Below are positions 8,933-16,580 of a stretch of 64,000 bases of DNA, piece by piece. The notes under the pieces are model-generated. The model did no database searches. It saw nothing but the letters and a program-made list of their open reading frames with translations, and had not been told where the DNA came from. The position numbers and the translations under genes were made by a program. The stretch's first letter is position 1; each line of letters begins with the position of its first letter. Origin of the DNA: Alectryocaccobium sp964389285 (GTDB lineage: Bacteria; Bacillota; Clostridia; Lachnospirales; Lachnospiraceae). The DNA is taken from NCBI GenBank assembly GCA_964389285.1, contig CAYMCZ010000003.1, forward strand, positions 124,001 to 188,000. The letters are read 5' to 3'.

Positions 8933-8964
8933 CCATTTTTATGCATTGCACATCCCTAAATACC

Positions 8965-9012
8965 AAAAGCGATCAGGACCGCTTTCGTTCGCTTGGTCAT
9001 GATCGCCTTTTT
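8965..9012. terminator. Terminator downstream of degV
   Basis: GCGATCAGGACC (8969-8980) pairs with GGTCATGATCGC (8995-9006). Ts follow on the plus strand (9008-9012) and TTTT on the minus strand, so it can end degV transcription coming from the right. Confidence 0.65.
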
Positions 9013-9036
9013 ATGATGCCGCGCAGGCATCTGATT

Positions 9037-9933
9037 TTATTTTTCCGCCAGGCGGTGGAATCCCCATCCGCATACCGCCAAAAGTTCCGGACCCACATGC
9101 GCGCCGATGATGGGGCCCATATTTACTATATCTATAATCATTCCTTCCGGTACAACTTTTTTGACTTCTTCTTTGAGTTCTTCGGCCTGCTCATAAAGAG
9201 AGGTATGTCCTATGTGAATGATGGGCGGAACATCCGAAACCCCCTGTTCATGAAGATAGTCTTCGATAAGTCTTTTCGTCGCCATTTTCAGGCCCCTGGC
9301 CTTGGCGCTCACATGCAGTTTCCCTTCATCATCTATTATCAGAATCGGCTTTATTTTCAGCATGCCGCCCACAACCGCTGCCGCCGCCGAAAGACGGCCT
9401 CCTTTATGGAGGTGATTCAGGTCGCCGACCATAAAACGGTGACAGAGATTTTCTCTGTGTTCGAGAAGCCAGCTTTCGTTTTCTTCTATGGACATGCCCT
9501 GTTTTCTGTTTAAAACCGCGGCGCGGACGATAATTCCCTGTCCCATGGTGGCCGCTCTCGTATCAAAAACAACGATTTTTCTGTCAGGATATTCTTCTTT
9601 TAAAATTTCTGCCGCCGAGCAGGCGTTATAATAACTGCCCGAAAGCCCCGACGAAAAAGAGAGATACAGGATATCATGTCCGGATTTTAATTCCGGAGCC
9701 CATATTTCCGTAAAATTGTAAGGATTAATCTGTGTCGTTTTCGCGTCGACACCGTTTTTAAGCGCCGCGAAAAACTCATCACAGATGCTGTCGTGATCCC
9801 TGCTTCCGGTGTCAAACCGTATTTCCCGCCCGTCCAGGAAATAGGTCATGGGAACCACTCTTAAGTCATCCTCTTCAAACACATATGTCGGAATATCTGC
9901 CGCTGCATCCGTATAAATCAAATATCGATCCAT
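9037..9933 (-). CDS. DegV family fatty-acid-binding protein
   Basis: A 298-residue DegV/FakB-type protein. These bind a fatty acid and, where FakA is present, present it for phosphorylation. The N-terminal YTDAAADIPTYVFEEDDLRV matches the usual TDSxxDLP start, and the lipid-site motif appears as YLSFSSGLSGSYYNA; the family DTR is in VVFDTRAATMGQG. The variant YTDAAADIP lacks the usual serine after TD. A clean AGGAGG sits six to seven bases before the ATG. It stands alone between two terminators, without a fakA neighbour, so the biochemical role is inferred from family only. Confidence 0.88.
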   Translation of the reverse strand: MDRYLIYTDAAADIPTYVFEEDDLRVVPMTYFLDGREIRFDTGSRDHDSICDEFFAALKNGVDAKTTQINPYNFTEIWAPELKSGHDILYLSFSSGLSGSYYNACSAAEILKEEYPDRKIVVFDTRAATMGQGIIVRAAVLNRKQGMSIEENESWLLEHRENLCHRFMVGDLNHLHKGGRLSAAAAVVGGMLKIKPILIIDDEGKLHVSAKARGLKMATKRLIEDYLHEQGVSDVPPIIHIGHTSLYEQAEELKEEVKKVVPEGMIIDIVNMGPIIGAHVGPELLAVCGWGFHRLAEK

Positions 9934-10030
9934 GGTCGGCCTCCTGTAGTAAATGAAGATATTGCGTCACATTTTAAAACAACCGGTGAGAATCCGTCAC
10001 CAGTTGAAAATAATTATGTAAATAAGAAAA

Positions 10031-10103
10031 TGCGCCCTCAGGGACTCGAACCCTGGACAAATAGATTAAGAGTCTACTGCTCTACCAACTGAGCTAAGGG
10101 CGC
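10031..10103 (-). tRNA. tRNA-Lys (anticodon CTT)
   Basis: The minus strand gives a full cloverleaf: acceptor GCGCCCT pairing with AGGGCGC, D-loop AGCTCAGTTGGTAGAGC, anticodon loop CTCTTAA (CTT), and T-arm CAGGGTTCGAGTCCCTG. The discriminator is A at 10031 and CCA is not encoded. A TTTTCTT stretch follows as terminator. Confidence 0.95.
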
Positions 10104-10107
10104 TTGC

Positions 10108-10152
10108 TTTTTGCACAAGAATGACTATACTACATTATGTGCAAAAATGCAA
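10108..10152 (-). promoter_or_regulatory. tRNA-Lys promoter overlapped by a 10-bp palindrome
   Basis: Minus-strand TTGCAT (10152-10147), 17-base spacer, TATAGT (10129-10124), about 20 bases ahead of the tRNA. TTTTTGCACA (10108-10117) and TGTGCAAAAA (10138-10147) form a perfect inverted repeat around the -10 box; it may also serve as the ahcY transcript end. Confidence 0.6.
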
Positions 10153-10163
10153 TATTAAATTAG

Positions 10164-11408
10164 TCAGGCTTTCCAGCCGCTTAAGTATTCCTCCTGCTCC
10201 GGTGTAAGGGTATCTATCCTGATGCCCATTTCCGCCAGTTTGCATTTTCCGATTTCATTATCTATGCTGTCGGGTATATTATAAACTTTCTTTTCAAGAG
10301 CGTCTCTGTGATCCGCGAGCCATTTAAGCCCAAGTGCCTGTACTGCAAACGACATGTCCATTATTTCCGCCGGATGTCCCATGCCGCACGCCAGATTTAC
10401 GAGTCTTCCTTCGCCCAACACATTAAGAGTCCTTCCGTCAGATAAAGTGTATCCGATTATGTTTTTTCTTCTTTCCGTGGTTTTGACGGCATTTTCCCGC
10501 AGATAATCCATGTCGATCTCGCAGTCAAAATGCCCCGCGTTGCAAAGTATCGCGTTATCTTTCATCACTTTAAAATGCCTGTCGGCAATGACCTTGTTGC
10601 ACCCGGTCGTGGTCACAAATATATCTCCGCACGCCGCCGCCTCATCCATCGGCATTATCCTGCATCCGTCCATCATGGCATCGAGAGCCTTAAAAGGATC
10701 CGTCTCGGTCACTACAACATCGGCACCCATGCCTTTGGCCCGCATGGCCACGCCTTTTCCGCACCAGCCGTATCCCGCCACTACCGCGGTCTTTCCGGCT
10801 ACTACCAGATTTGTGGTATCCATAACGGCCGTCCAGACTGACTGGCCGGTTCCGTATTTGTTGTCATAATAATGTTTGGCCTTTGCATCGTTAACCGCCA
10901 TCATCGCGCACGGCAGTATGCCTTCTTTTTCTCTGGCTTTCAGCCTTTTTATCCCGGTCGTGGTTTCTTCACAGCCGCCGATCAGCCTGTCCGCAAACGG
11001 CGCACAGCGCCCCGAAAGCAGATCAACCAGATCTCCGCCGTCATCTACTATCAGATGCGGATGGCACCCCAGCGCCGCTTCAAGGTGAGCTTCGTATTCC
11101 TGCTTTGTCGCCCCGTAAAATCCGAAAGTTTCTATTCCCATCCCGGCAACAGCCGCCGCCACGTCATCCTGGGTGGAAAGCGGATTGCATCCGGTCAGAT
11201 AGACTTCCGCCCCTCCTTTGGCAAGCACAAGGCCCAAATTTGCCGTTTTAGCCTCAAGATGAACGGAGACCGCTATTTTAAGCCCTTTAAAGGGCTGTTC
11301 TTTTTCAAACTGTTTTTCGATCTGCGAAAGCGCCGGCATAAACGACCGAACCCATTCAATTTTCTTTCTGCCCGACGGCGCAAGCGACGAATCTCTGATA
11401 ATACTCAT
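10164..11408 (-). CDS. S-adenosyl/S-inosylhomocysteine hydrolase (SAHH family, HxExK type)
   Basis: A 414-residue member of the S-adenosylhomocysteine hydrolase family, which releases homocysteine using tightly bound NAD. The NAD motif is VVAGYGWCGKGVA and the substrate loop is NPLSTQDDVAAAV. The purine-pocket motif reads H50-L-E52-A-K54-T, where human-type enzymes have H-M-T-V-E-T; the residue facing the purine 6-position is lysine rather than glutamate. The protein lacks the C-terminal KxxxY of the long forms, as archaeal and Thermotoga-like enzymes do. The deaminase gene ends 14 bases upstream, and S-inosylhomocysteine may be the real substrate. Start ATG at 11408 with GGAGGAAG; the longer frame is rejected because it overlaps the deaminase. 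Confidence 0.88.
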   Translation of the reverse strand: MSIIRDSSLAPSGRKKIEWVRSFMPALSQIEKQFEKEQPFKGLKIAVSVHLEAKTANLGLVLAKGGAEVYLTGCNPLSTQDDVAAAVAGMGIETFGFYGATKQEYEAHLEAALGCHPHLIVDDGGDLVDLLSGRCAPFADRLIGGCEETTTGIKRLKAREKEGILPCAMMAVNDAKAKHYYDNKYGTGQSVWTAVMDTTNLVVAGKTAVVAGYGWCGKGVAMRAKGMGADVVVTETDPFKALDAMMDGCRIMPMDEAAACGDIFVTTTGCNKVIADRHFKVMKDNAILCNAGHFDCEIDMDYLRENAVKTTERRKNIIGYTLSDGRTLNVLGEGRLVNLACGMGHPAEIMDMSFAVQALGLKWLADHRDALEKKVYNIPDSIDNEIGKCKLAEMGIRIDTLTPEQEEYLSGWKA

Positions 11409-11422
11409 ATGCTCTTCCTCCG

Positions 11423-12730
11423 TTAAAGATATTTCCCGGCTGTTTTTTCCACTTCGAAATATACACGTTCCAAATCTATAGTGGTCAGCTCCCTGTTTTT
11501 CATGACAAATTTTCCGGCTATCATCACACTGTCCACTTCCGAGCCGTTCGCCGAATAACAAAGAGACGAAACAATATTGTTGTTCGGGAACAGGGAAGTT
11601 GTTTTTAAATTCAGGAAAATGAGGTCGGCTTCGGCTCCCTGCCTGATTATTCCGAGCCGCCCGTCCATCCCGAGCGCCTTTGAAGCGTTTACGGTTGCCG
11701 CTGCAATAACCTTTTTCGCGGGCATCGCCACCGGGTCTTTTTCGAGCCCTTTATGAATAAGCGAGAGAAGTCCCATTTCCCTGAACATATTTAAAGTGTT
11801 GTTGCTGGCAGCCCCGTCCGTACCGATACAGACATTAACGCCGGCTTCATCCATTGCCGTAAGCTGCGCGAACCCGTTTCCCAGCTTTGCATTACTGGCA
11901 GCGTTTGTAACTGCCGAAGCTCCTCTTTCGGCAACTGTCTCTATGTCTTTTCCTCGCATGTGGACGCAATGGGCCAGAATCGTTTTATCATCCAAAAACC
12001 CCGCATCATCAAGTATCTGTACCGGTGTCTTTTTGTGCTTTTTAAGACAATCGTTTACTTCCGCAATGCTTTCCGAAACATGTGTCTGCTTCAGAATATT
12101 CATTTTTTTCGCTTCTTCGGCCGCCTGTCTGTACAGTTTTTCCGAACAGCTGTATACCGCATGCGGCGAAATTGCAAATTTTATAAGCTCGCTTTCATAT
12201 TTTTCTTTTTCTTCTTTAAAGGCCTCAAATCTTGAAAGGCCGTCCATATAAAGATCCTCTCCCACCAGTCCCCGGCCGATATACGCCCTTATGCCGGCAA
12301 GACTTGCCGCTTTCGCGGACTGACGTTTATATGGGTGCATATCCGCATAGCAGGTGGTTCCGGTTTTTATCATCTCGGCAATACCAAGCAGGTTTGTCCA
12401 GTATGCCGCTTCATCCGGCAGGGTATCTTCAACAGGTATTATTTTTTCAAAAAGCCATTCCGAAAAACCTATGTCATCGGCATAATTTCTGAACAGCGTC
12501 ATATATGCATGGGTGTGCATGTTTATCAGCCCGGGCATCACGAGATGATCTTTTGCGTCTATAACTTCATAAACTTCTTCTTTGCGCCCTCCGTGCAGGT
12601 TTTCATTTTTTTCTGATTTGCATTTGACCGCAGCTATCTTTCCGTCTTTGATATCCAAATCACCATCTTTTACATGAAACCCTTCAGCTCCGTATAAAAG
12701 CAGTTTTGCGTTTATGATCCTGTAATTCAT
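11423..12730 (-). CDS. 5'-methylthioadenosine / S-adenosylhomocysteine deaminase family amidohydrolase
   Basis: A 435-residue metal-dependent amidohydrolase of the MtaD/DadD group, which deaminates the adenine of MTA, SAH, 5'-deoxyadenosine or adenosine. Metal ligands are in order: MPGLINMHTHAYMTLFRNYA (HxH), AISPHAVYSC, KQTHVSES, and CIGTDGAASNNTLNM. GTTCYADM is also typical. It lies between the PfkB kinase and the SAH-hydrolase-family gene on one strand with short spacers, and metK begins the cluster, so SAH is the expected main substrate. GGAGGAAAG precedes the ATG at 12730 by a few bases. Confidence 0.9.
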   Translation of the reverse strand: MNYRIINAKLLLYGAEGFHVKDGDLDIKDGKIAAVKCKSEKNENLHGGRKEEVYEVIDAKDHLVMPGLINMHTHAYMTLFRNYADDIGFSEWLFEKIIPVEDTLPDEAAYWTNLLGIAEMIKTGTTCYADMHPYKRQSAKAASLAGIRAYIGRGLVGEDLYMDGLSRFEAFKEEKEKYESELIKFAISPHAVYSCSEKLYRQAAEEAKKMNILKQTHVSESIAEVNDCLKKHKKTPVQILDDAGFLDDKTILAHCVHMRGKDIETVAERGASAVTNAASNAKLGNGFAQLTAMDEAGVNVCIGTDGAASNNTLNMFREMGLLSLIHKGLEKDPVAMPAKKVIAAATVNASKALGMDGRLGIIRQGAEADLIFLNLKTTSLFPNNNIVSSLCYSANGSEVDSVMIAGKFVMKNRELTTIDLERVYFEVEKTAGKYL

Positions 12731-12753
12731 CTTTCCTCCGTATCAGACAGGTT

Positions 12754-13659
12754 TTAAGAAAATATCTTCATAAAAGGCGGTACGTTTTCTGTCGTTGTGA
12801 TAACCTCGGCGGCAACCTTTGAGCCTATCTCACACGCTTCTTTCATGCTCTTTCCATAGGTAAGCGCGGCGGCCGAAGCTGCGCAAAACGAATCTCCTGC
12901 TCCCGCAGCGTCCACAAGCGCCACTTTTTCGGCAGGACAAAAACCCGTACTTCCGTCCGAATCCAGATAAACCGCCCCTTTTTCGGACATGGTTACTATA
13001 ACACGTTTCAACCCGGCCCTTACAGCCTTTTCTTTTATCAAAGCCCTTATCTCATCGGTCTCTTTTCCCGAAAGGTCAAATCCGAACAAAAGAGATGCTT
13101 CTTCGAGATTGCATATAAAACATTCGGTCTTTTTTATATATTCCATTCTTTGCCTGGCTATGCTCATAACGGAAACTAAAGCAAAGACTCTTTTCCCGTA
13201 TTTTTCGGCATAATAAAACACCCTCTCTAATACGGGTTCGTCTATGTCCGTTTCTATGATAATGCTGTCGGCATCCTTAAAAATTCTCTCGTGTTCCTTA
13301 TCCAGCACTTCCACGAGTGGAGTAAGATCCGAGCGCACCGATATCGAAGAGACTACCTCTCCTTCATGATTGAAAACGGCAAGCCAGGTTCCCATTCCCG
13401 TTTCCGTATTTCCGATAAACTCCGTCCCTACTCCGGCTGCATTAAGCCGGCTTATGATATCCGAAGCAGCGCCTCCGAAGTCAGCCAGGCTGACAAGGTT
13501 TGCCTTAACTCCGATCCTTGCCAGATCCTCCGCTACATTCCTCCCGACGCCGCCATGTACGTATTCTACCCTTCCGGGGTTCCTTCCGTCCGCGGACAGC
13601 TTTGCAAATGGATATCCTTTTATATCCATAAAAATGGTTCCTATTACTGCAATGCTCAT
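12754..13659 (-). CDS. PfkB family nucleoside/sugar kinase
   Basis: A 301-residue PfkB/ribokinase-fold kinase. The substrate-side motif GGVGRNVAEDLARIG is near residue 40 and the catalytic anion hole is DAAGAGDSFCAASAAALTYG. In subfamily terms the N-terminus (MSIAVIGTIFMDIKGYP) resembles the pseudouridine/nucleoside-like group; the substrate cannot be read from sequence. Its place between metK and the SAH deaminase suggests it phosphorylates the nucleoside released in the cycle (adenosine or inosine). The start ATG at 13659 has TAGGAG, directly after the T-run of the metK terminator. Confidence 0.8.
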   Translation of the reverse strand: MSIAVIGTIFMDIKGYPFAKLSADGRNPGRVEYVHGGVGRNVAEDLARIGVKANLVSLADFGGAASDIISRLNAAGVGTEFIGNTETGMGTWLAVFNHEGEVVSSISVRSDLTPLVEVLDKEHERIFKDADSIIIETDIDEPVLERVFYYAEKYGKRVFALVSVMSIARQRMEYIKKTECFICNLEEASLLFGFDLSGKETDEIRALIKEKAVRAGLKRVIVTMSEKGAVYLDSDGSTGFCPAEKVALVDAAGAGDSFCAASAAALTYGKSMKEACEIGSKVAAEVITTTENVPPFMKIFS

Positions 13660-13671
13660 ATTTGCGCTCCT

Positions 13672-13705
13672 AAAAAAACGCATCCGAACTAAAGCCCGGA
13701 TGCGT
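13672..13705 (-). terminator. Intrinsic terminator between metK and the PfkB kinase
   Basis: Minus strand: ACGCATCCG (13705-13697), a loop, CGGATGCGT (13686-13678), then seven T (13678-13672) that run into the ribosome binding site AGGAG of the kinase gene. A strong terminator inside the presumed operon, so downstream genes should get only read-through transcription or need another promoter. Confidence 0.85.
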
Positions 13706-13718
13706 TGTATGTTTTAAA

Positions 13719-14900
13719 TCAGAGATATTTTTTAAGCACCTCGACTTTGTCGAGTTTTTCCCAAGGCAAATCAAGATCGTTGCGCCCGAAATGGCCGTAA
13801 GCCGCAGTCTGCTTATAGATAGGTCTTCTGAGATCCAGCATCCTGATAATTCCCGCCGGACGAAGATCAAAATTCTCTCTTACGACTTTTGTAAGCGCTT
13901 CATCCGATATCTTTCCCGTACCGTATGTGTCAACCTGTATGGATGTGGGCTGCGCAACTCCGATCGCATACGAAAGCTGGACTTCACATTTGTCCGCAAG
14001 TCCCGCGGCAACCAGGTTTTTGGCTACGTATCTTGCCGCGTAAGCCGCCGAGCGGTCAACCTTTGTGCAGTCTTTTCCCGAAAATGCGCCGCCGCCGTGA
14101 CGGGCATATCCGCCGTAGGTGTCCACTATTATCTTCCTGCCCGTAAGACCGGAATCCCCGTGAGGGCCTCCGATAACAAAGCGTCCCGTGGGATTAATAT
14201 AAAATTTGGTTTCACTGTCAATGAATTCCTTGGGAAGGATCGGTTCAAAAACATGTTTTTTAATATCCGCGTGTATCTGCTCCTGTGAAACATCGGCTCC
14301 ATGCTGCGTGGAAAGCACTACGGCATCCAGTCTGAGCGGTGCTCCGTCTTCATCATACTGCACGGTTACCTGCGTTTTGCCGTCGGGTCTCAGATAAGGA
14401 AGCGTGCCGTTTTTTCGAACGTCAGTCAGCCTCTTTGCCAGTTTATGAGCAAGCGCGATCGGATAAGGCATATATTCTTCCGTTTCATTGCATGCGTAGC
14501 CGAACATAAGACCCTGATCGCCTGCTCCGATAGCCTCTATATCTTCATCCGTCAGTTCTCTCGCCTCGAGAGCCTTGTCAACGCCCATAGCAATGTCTGC
14601 CGACTGTTTGTCAAGCGTGGTGATAACCGCGCATGTCTCACAGTCAAAACCGTATTTCCCACGATTATAGCCTATCTCGTTAACCGTATCGCGCACAACT
14701 TTCTGAATATCGATATTTGCCTTTGTCGTGATCTCTCCCATTACAAGCACCATACCGGTAGTTACGCAGGTTTCGCAGGCCACACGGCTCATGGGATCCT
14801 GCTCCATAAGCGCATCCAACACAGCATCAGAGATCTGATCGCAGATCTTGTCGGGATGTCCTTCCGTAACCGACTCTGAAGTAAACAATCTTTTTTCCAT
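13719..14900 (-). CDS. metK: S-adenosylmethionine synthetase
   Basis: A 393-residue MetK making SAM from methionine and ATP. Characteristic sequences: FTSESVTEGHPDKICDQISD at the N-terminus, GAGDQGLMFGYA, GGPHGDSGLTGRKIIVDTYG and GGGAFSGKDCTKVDRSAAY. Size is normal. The ATG at 14900 has AAGGAGA at seven bases. A strong promoter and inverted repeat lie upstream; no SAM riboswitch fold was recognised there. The gene ends in an efficient-looking terminator and is followed by the nucleoside kinase, deaminase and SAH-hydrolase-family genes. Confidence 0.97.
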   Translation of the reverse strand: MEKRLFTSESVTEGHPDKICDQISDAVLDALMEQDPMSRVACETCVTTGMVLVMGEITTKANIDIQKVVRDTVNEIGYNRGKYGFDCETCAVITTLDKQSADIAMGVDKALEARELTDEDIEAIGAGDQGLMFGYACNETEEYMPYPIALAHKLAKRLTDVRKNGTLPYLRPDGKTQVTVQYDEDGAPLRLDAVVLSTQHGADVSQEQIHADIKKHVFEPILPKEFIDSETKFYINPTGRFVIGGPHGDSGLTGRKIIVDTYGGYARHGGGAFSGKDCTKVDRSAAYAARYVAKNLVAAGLADKCEVQLSYAIGVAQPTSIQVDTYGTGKISDEALTKVVRENFDLRPAGIIRMLDLRRPIYKQTAAYGHFGRNDLDLPWEKLDKVEVLKKYL

Positions 14901-14927
14901 AAATCTCTCCTTATTAAGCAATTATTA

Positions 14928-14977
14928 CATATAAAACCGATTCACTTTTATGTCAAATAAATATGATTTTTGACATA
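14928..14977 (-). promoter_or_regulatory. metK promoter with 9-bp inverted-repeat operator
   Basis: Minus-strand TTGACA (14956-14951), 17 bases, TATATG (14933-14928). The perfect inverted repeat TATGTCAAA (14949-14957) / TTTGACATA (14969-14977) covers the -35 box, with half-sites 20 bases centre to centre. Such a layout suggests a dimeric repressor or activator; the protein is unknown. Confidence 0.6.
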
Positions 14978-14981
14978 ATCA

Positions 14982-15006
14982 AAACTGAGCCCGCAAAAGC
15001 GGACTC
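14982..15006 (-). terminator. murA terminator
   Basis: Minus strand GAGTCCGC-TTTT-GCGGGCTC (15006-14987, one T-G pair) followed by AGTTTTG. It separates murA transcription from the metK promoter. Confidence 0.7.
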
Positions 15007-15149
15007 AATGTCAGTATTTATATTAACATCAAATCCTCTTGCCGTAAAAAACCCAGCCCGAAATAATGTTAATAATCTAACCTTTATTCTGTTTTTAGTC
15101 AAGCTGTTTTTGGAGCTTTAGGACATACGGTCTTATCTGTCCAACCGGG

Positions 15150-16442
15150 TCAGCCGGTTTTAAATCTGAACTTTTGAATTTCCTGTTCGCTTGTAACTTT
15201 TTCGATCACGGCTCCTATCGAACGAAGCTTGATTTCGAAATCCTCATAACCTCTTTCGACAAATTCAATGTCGTCAACCACGGTTATGCCTTCTGCTTTC
15301 AAAGCCGCTATTACAAGCGCCGCCCCAGCTCTGAGATCGGGTGCGCTTATCCTTGCTCCGGTGAGTTTTTGCATGCCTTCGATTATGGCTGTATTGCCCT
15401 CGACTTTGATGCTGGCTCCCATCCTCACAAGCTCATCCACATATTTGAAACGGTTTTCGAATATGCTTTCGGTAACAATGCTCGTCCCGTTTGATGCAGC
15501 CAGGACCGCAGCCATCTGCGGCTGCATATCCGTGGGGAATCCCGGATAAGGCAAAGTTTTTATCTGTGTTTTTGAAAGACGCCCATTTGAAATAACCCTG
15601 ATAGCGTCATCATATACTTTGATCTCACATCCGGTTTCTTTAAGCTTTGCGGACACGGCTTCCAGATGTTTCGGAATTACATTTTTAATAAGAACGTTTC
15701 CGTTGGCCGCTGCCACCGCCGTCATATATGTCCCGGCCTCTATCATATCAGGAACGACCGAATACGTGGATTTGTGAAGTTTGGGAACACCCTTGATCCT
15801 GATCACTTCTGTCCCGGCGCCTCTTATGGTGGCTCCCATGCTGTTCAGGAAATTGGCTGTATCCACTACATGCGGCTCTTTCGCCGCGTTTTCGATAATG
15901 GTATTTCCTTCCGCCATGGCTGCCGCCATCATGATATTGATGGTCGCGCCTACGGACGCCATATCCAGGAAAATATGCGCGCCTCTGAGCCTGACGGCCT
16001 CCGCCACGATACATCCGTTTACTATGTCAACTTTTGCACCCATGGCCCGAAAGCCTTTAAGATGCTGGTCTATCGGTCTGCTGCCTATATTGCAGCCGCC
16101 GGGAAGCGGAACCTCCGCTCTTTTATATTTTCCAAGCAAAGCTCCGAGCAAATAATAAGATGCTCTGATCTTTCTGATAATATCATAATCCACACTTACC
16201 GAAGAGATAGTGCTTCCGCTTATGTTTACGGCATGCCGATCCGTACGCTCCACGGTTGCCCCGATAAATTTAAGGGCTCCGAGAAGTTTATTTATATCAC
16301 TTACATCCGGAATATTGTCAATAGAAACGGTATCATCCGTCATTATGGCCGAAGTAAGAATAGCAAGAGCAGCATTTTTGGCTCCACCTATCTCCAGCTC
16401 GCCCGAAAGAGGATTTCCCCCTTTTATAACATACTGAACCAT
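15150..16442 (-). CDS. murA: UDP-N-acetylglucosamine 1-carboxyvinyltransferase
   Basis: A 430-residue EPSP-synthase-fold enzyme transferring enolpyruvate to UDP-GlcNAc, the first committed step of peptidoglycan synthesis. The start MVQYVIKGGNPLSGELEI and GGAKNAAL are typical; the fosfomycin-target cysteine is present in LPGGCNIGSRPIDQHLKGF. Length is slightly above usual because of a lysine-rich tail. The ATG at 16442 has AGAGGAAA; the frame extending to 16475 crosses the promoter. It stands in its own unit between a promoter and a terminator. Confidence 0.96.
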   Translation of the reverse strand: MVQYVIKGGNPLSGELEIGGAKNAALAILTSAIMTDDTVSIDNIPDVSDINKLLGALKFIGATVERTDRHAVNISGSTISSVSVDYDIIRKIRASYYLLGALLGKYKRAEVPLPGGCNIGSRPIDQHLKGFRAMGAKVDIVNGCIVAEAVRLRGAHIFLDMASVGATINIMMAAAMAEGNTIIENAAKEPHVVDTANFLNSMGATIRGAGTEVIRIKGVPKLHKSTYSVVPDMIEAGTYMTAVAAANGNVLIKNVIPKHLEAVSAKLKETGCEIKVYDDAIRVISNGRLSKTQIKTLPYPGFPTDMQPQMAAVLAASNGTSIVTESIFENRFKYVDELVRMGASIKVEGNTAIIEGMQKLTGARISAPDLRAGAALVIAALKAEGITVVDDIEFVERGYEDFEIKLRSIGAVIEKVTSEQEIQKFRFKTG

Positions 16443-16473
16443 ATAATTTCCTCTGAATGATTTTTTCCATAGC

Positions 16474-16502
16474 ACTATACACTATTTTAATGGTTTTGTA
16501 AA
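16474..16502 (-). promoter_or_regulatory. murA promoter
   Basis: Minus-strand TTTACA (16502-16497), 17-base spacer, TATAGT (16479-16474), 32 bases ahead of the start codon. Confidence 0.7.
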
Positions 16503-16580
16503 TATTTAATCCGAAAAACCGTTAAAAACATTCAACACCATTCAAAAAATTCCCTGTTGGAAAGAGTTTTTTAATAATAG

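Noticed and set aside
14901..15149. SAM riboswitch upstream of metK
   Set aside because: I looked for the conserved SAM-I core and kink-turn sequences in the metK leader and did not find them; the only hairpin is the murA terminator.
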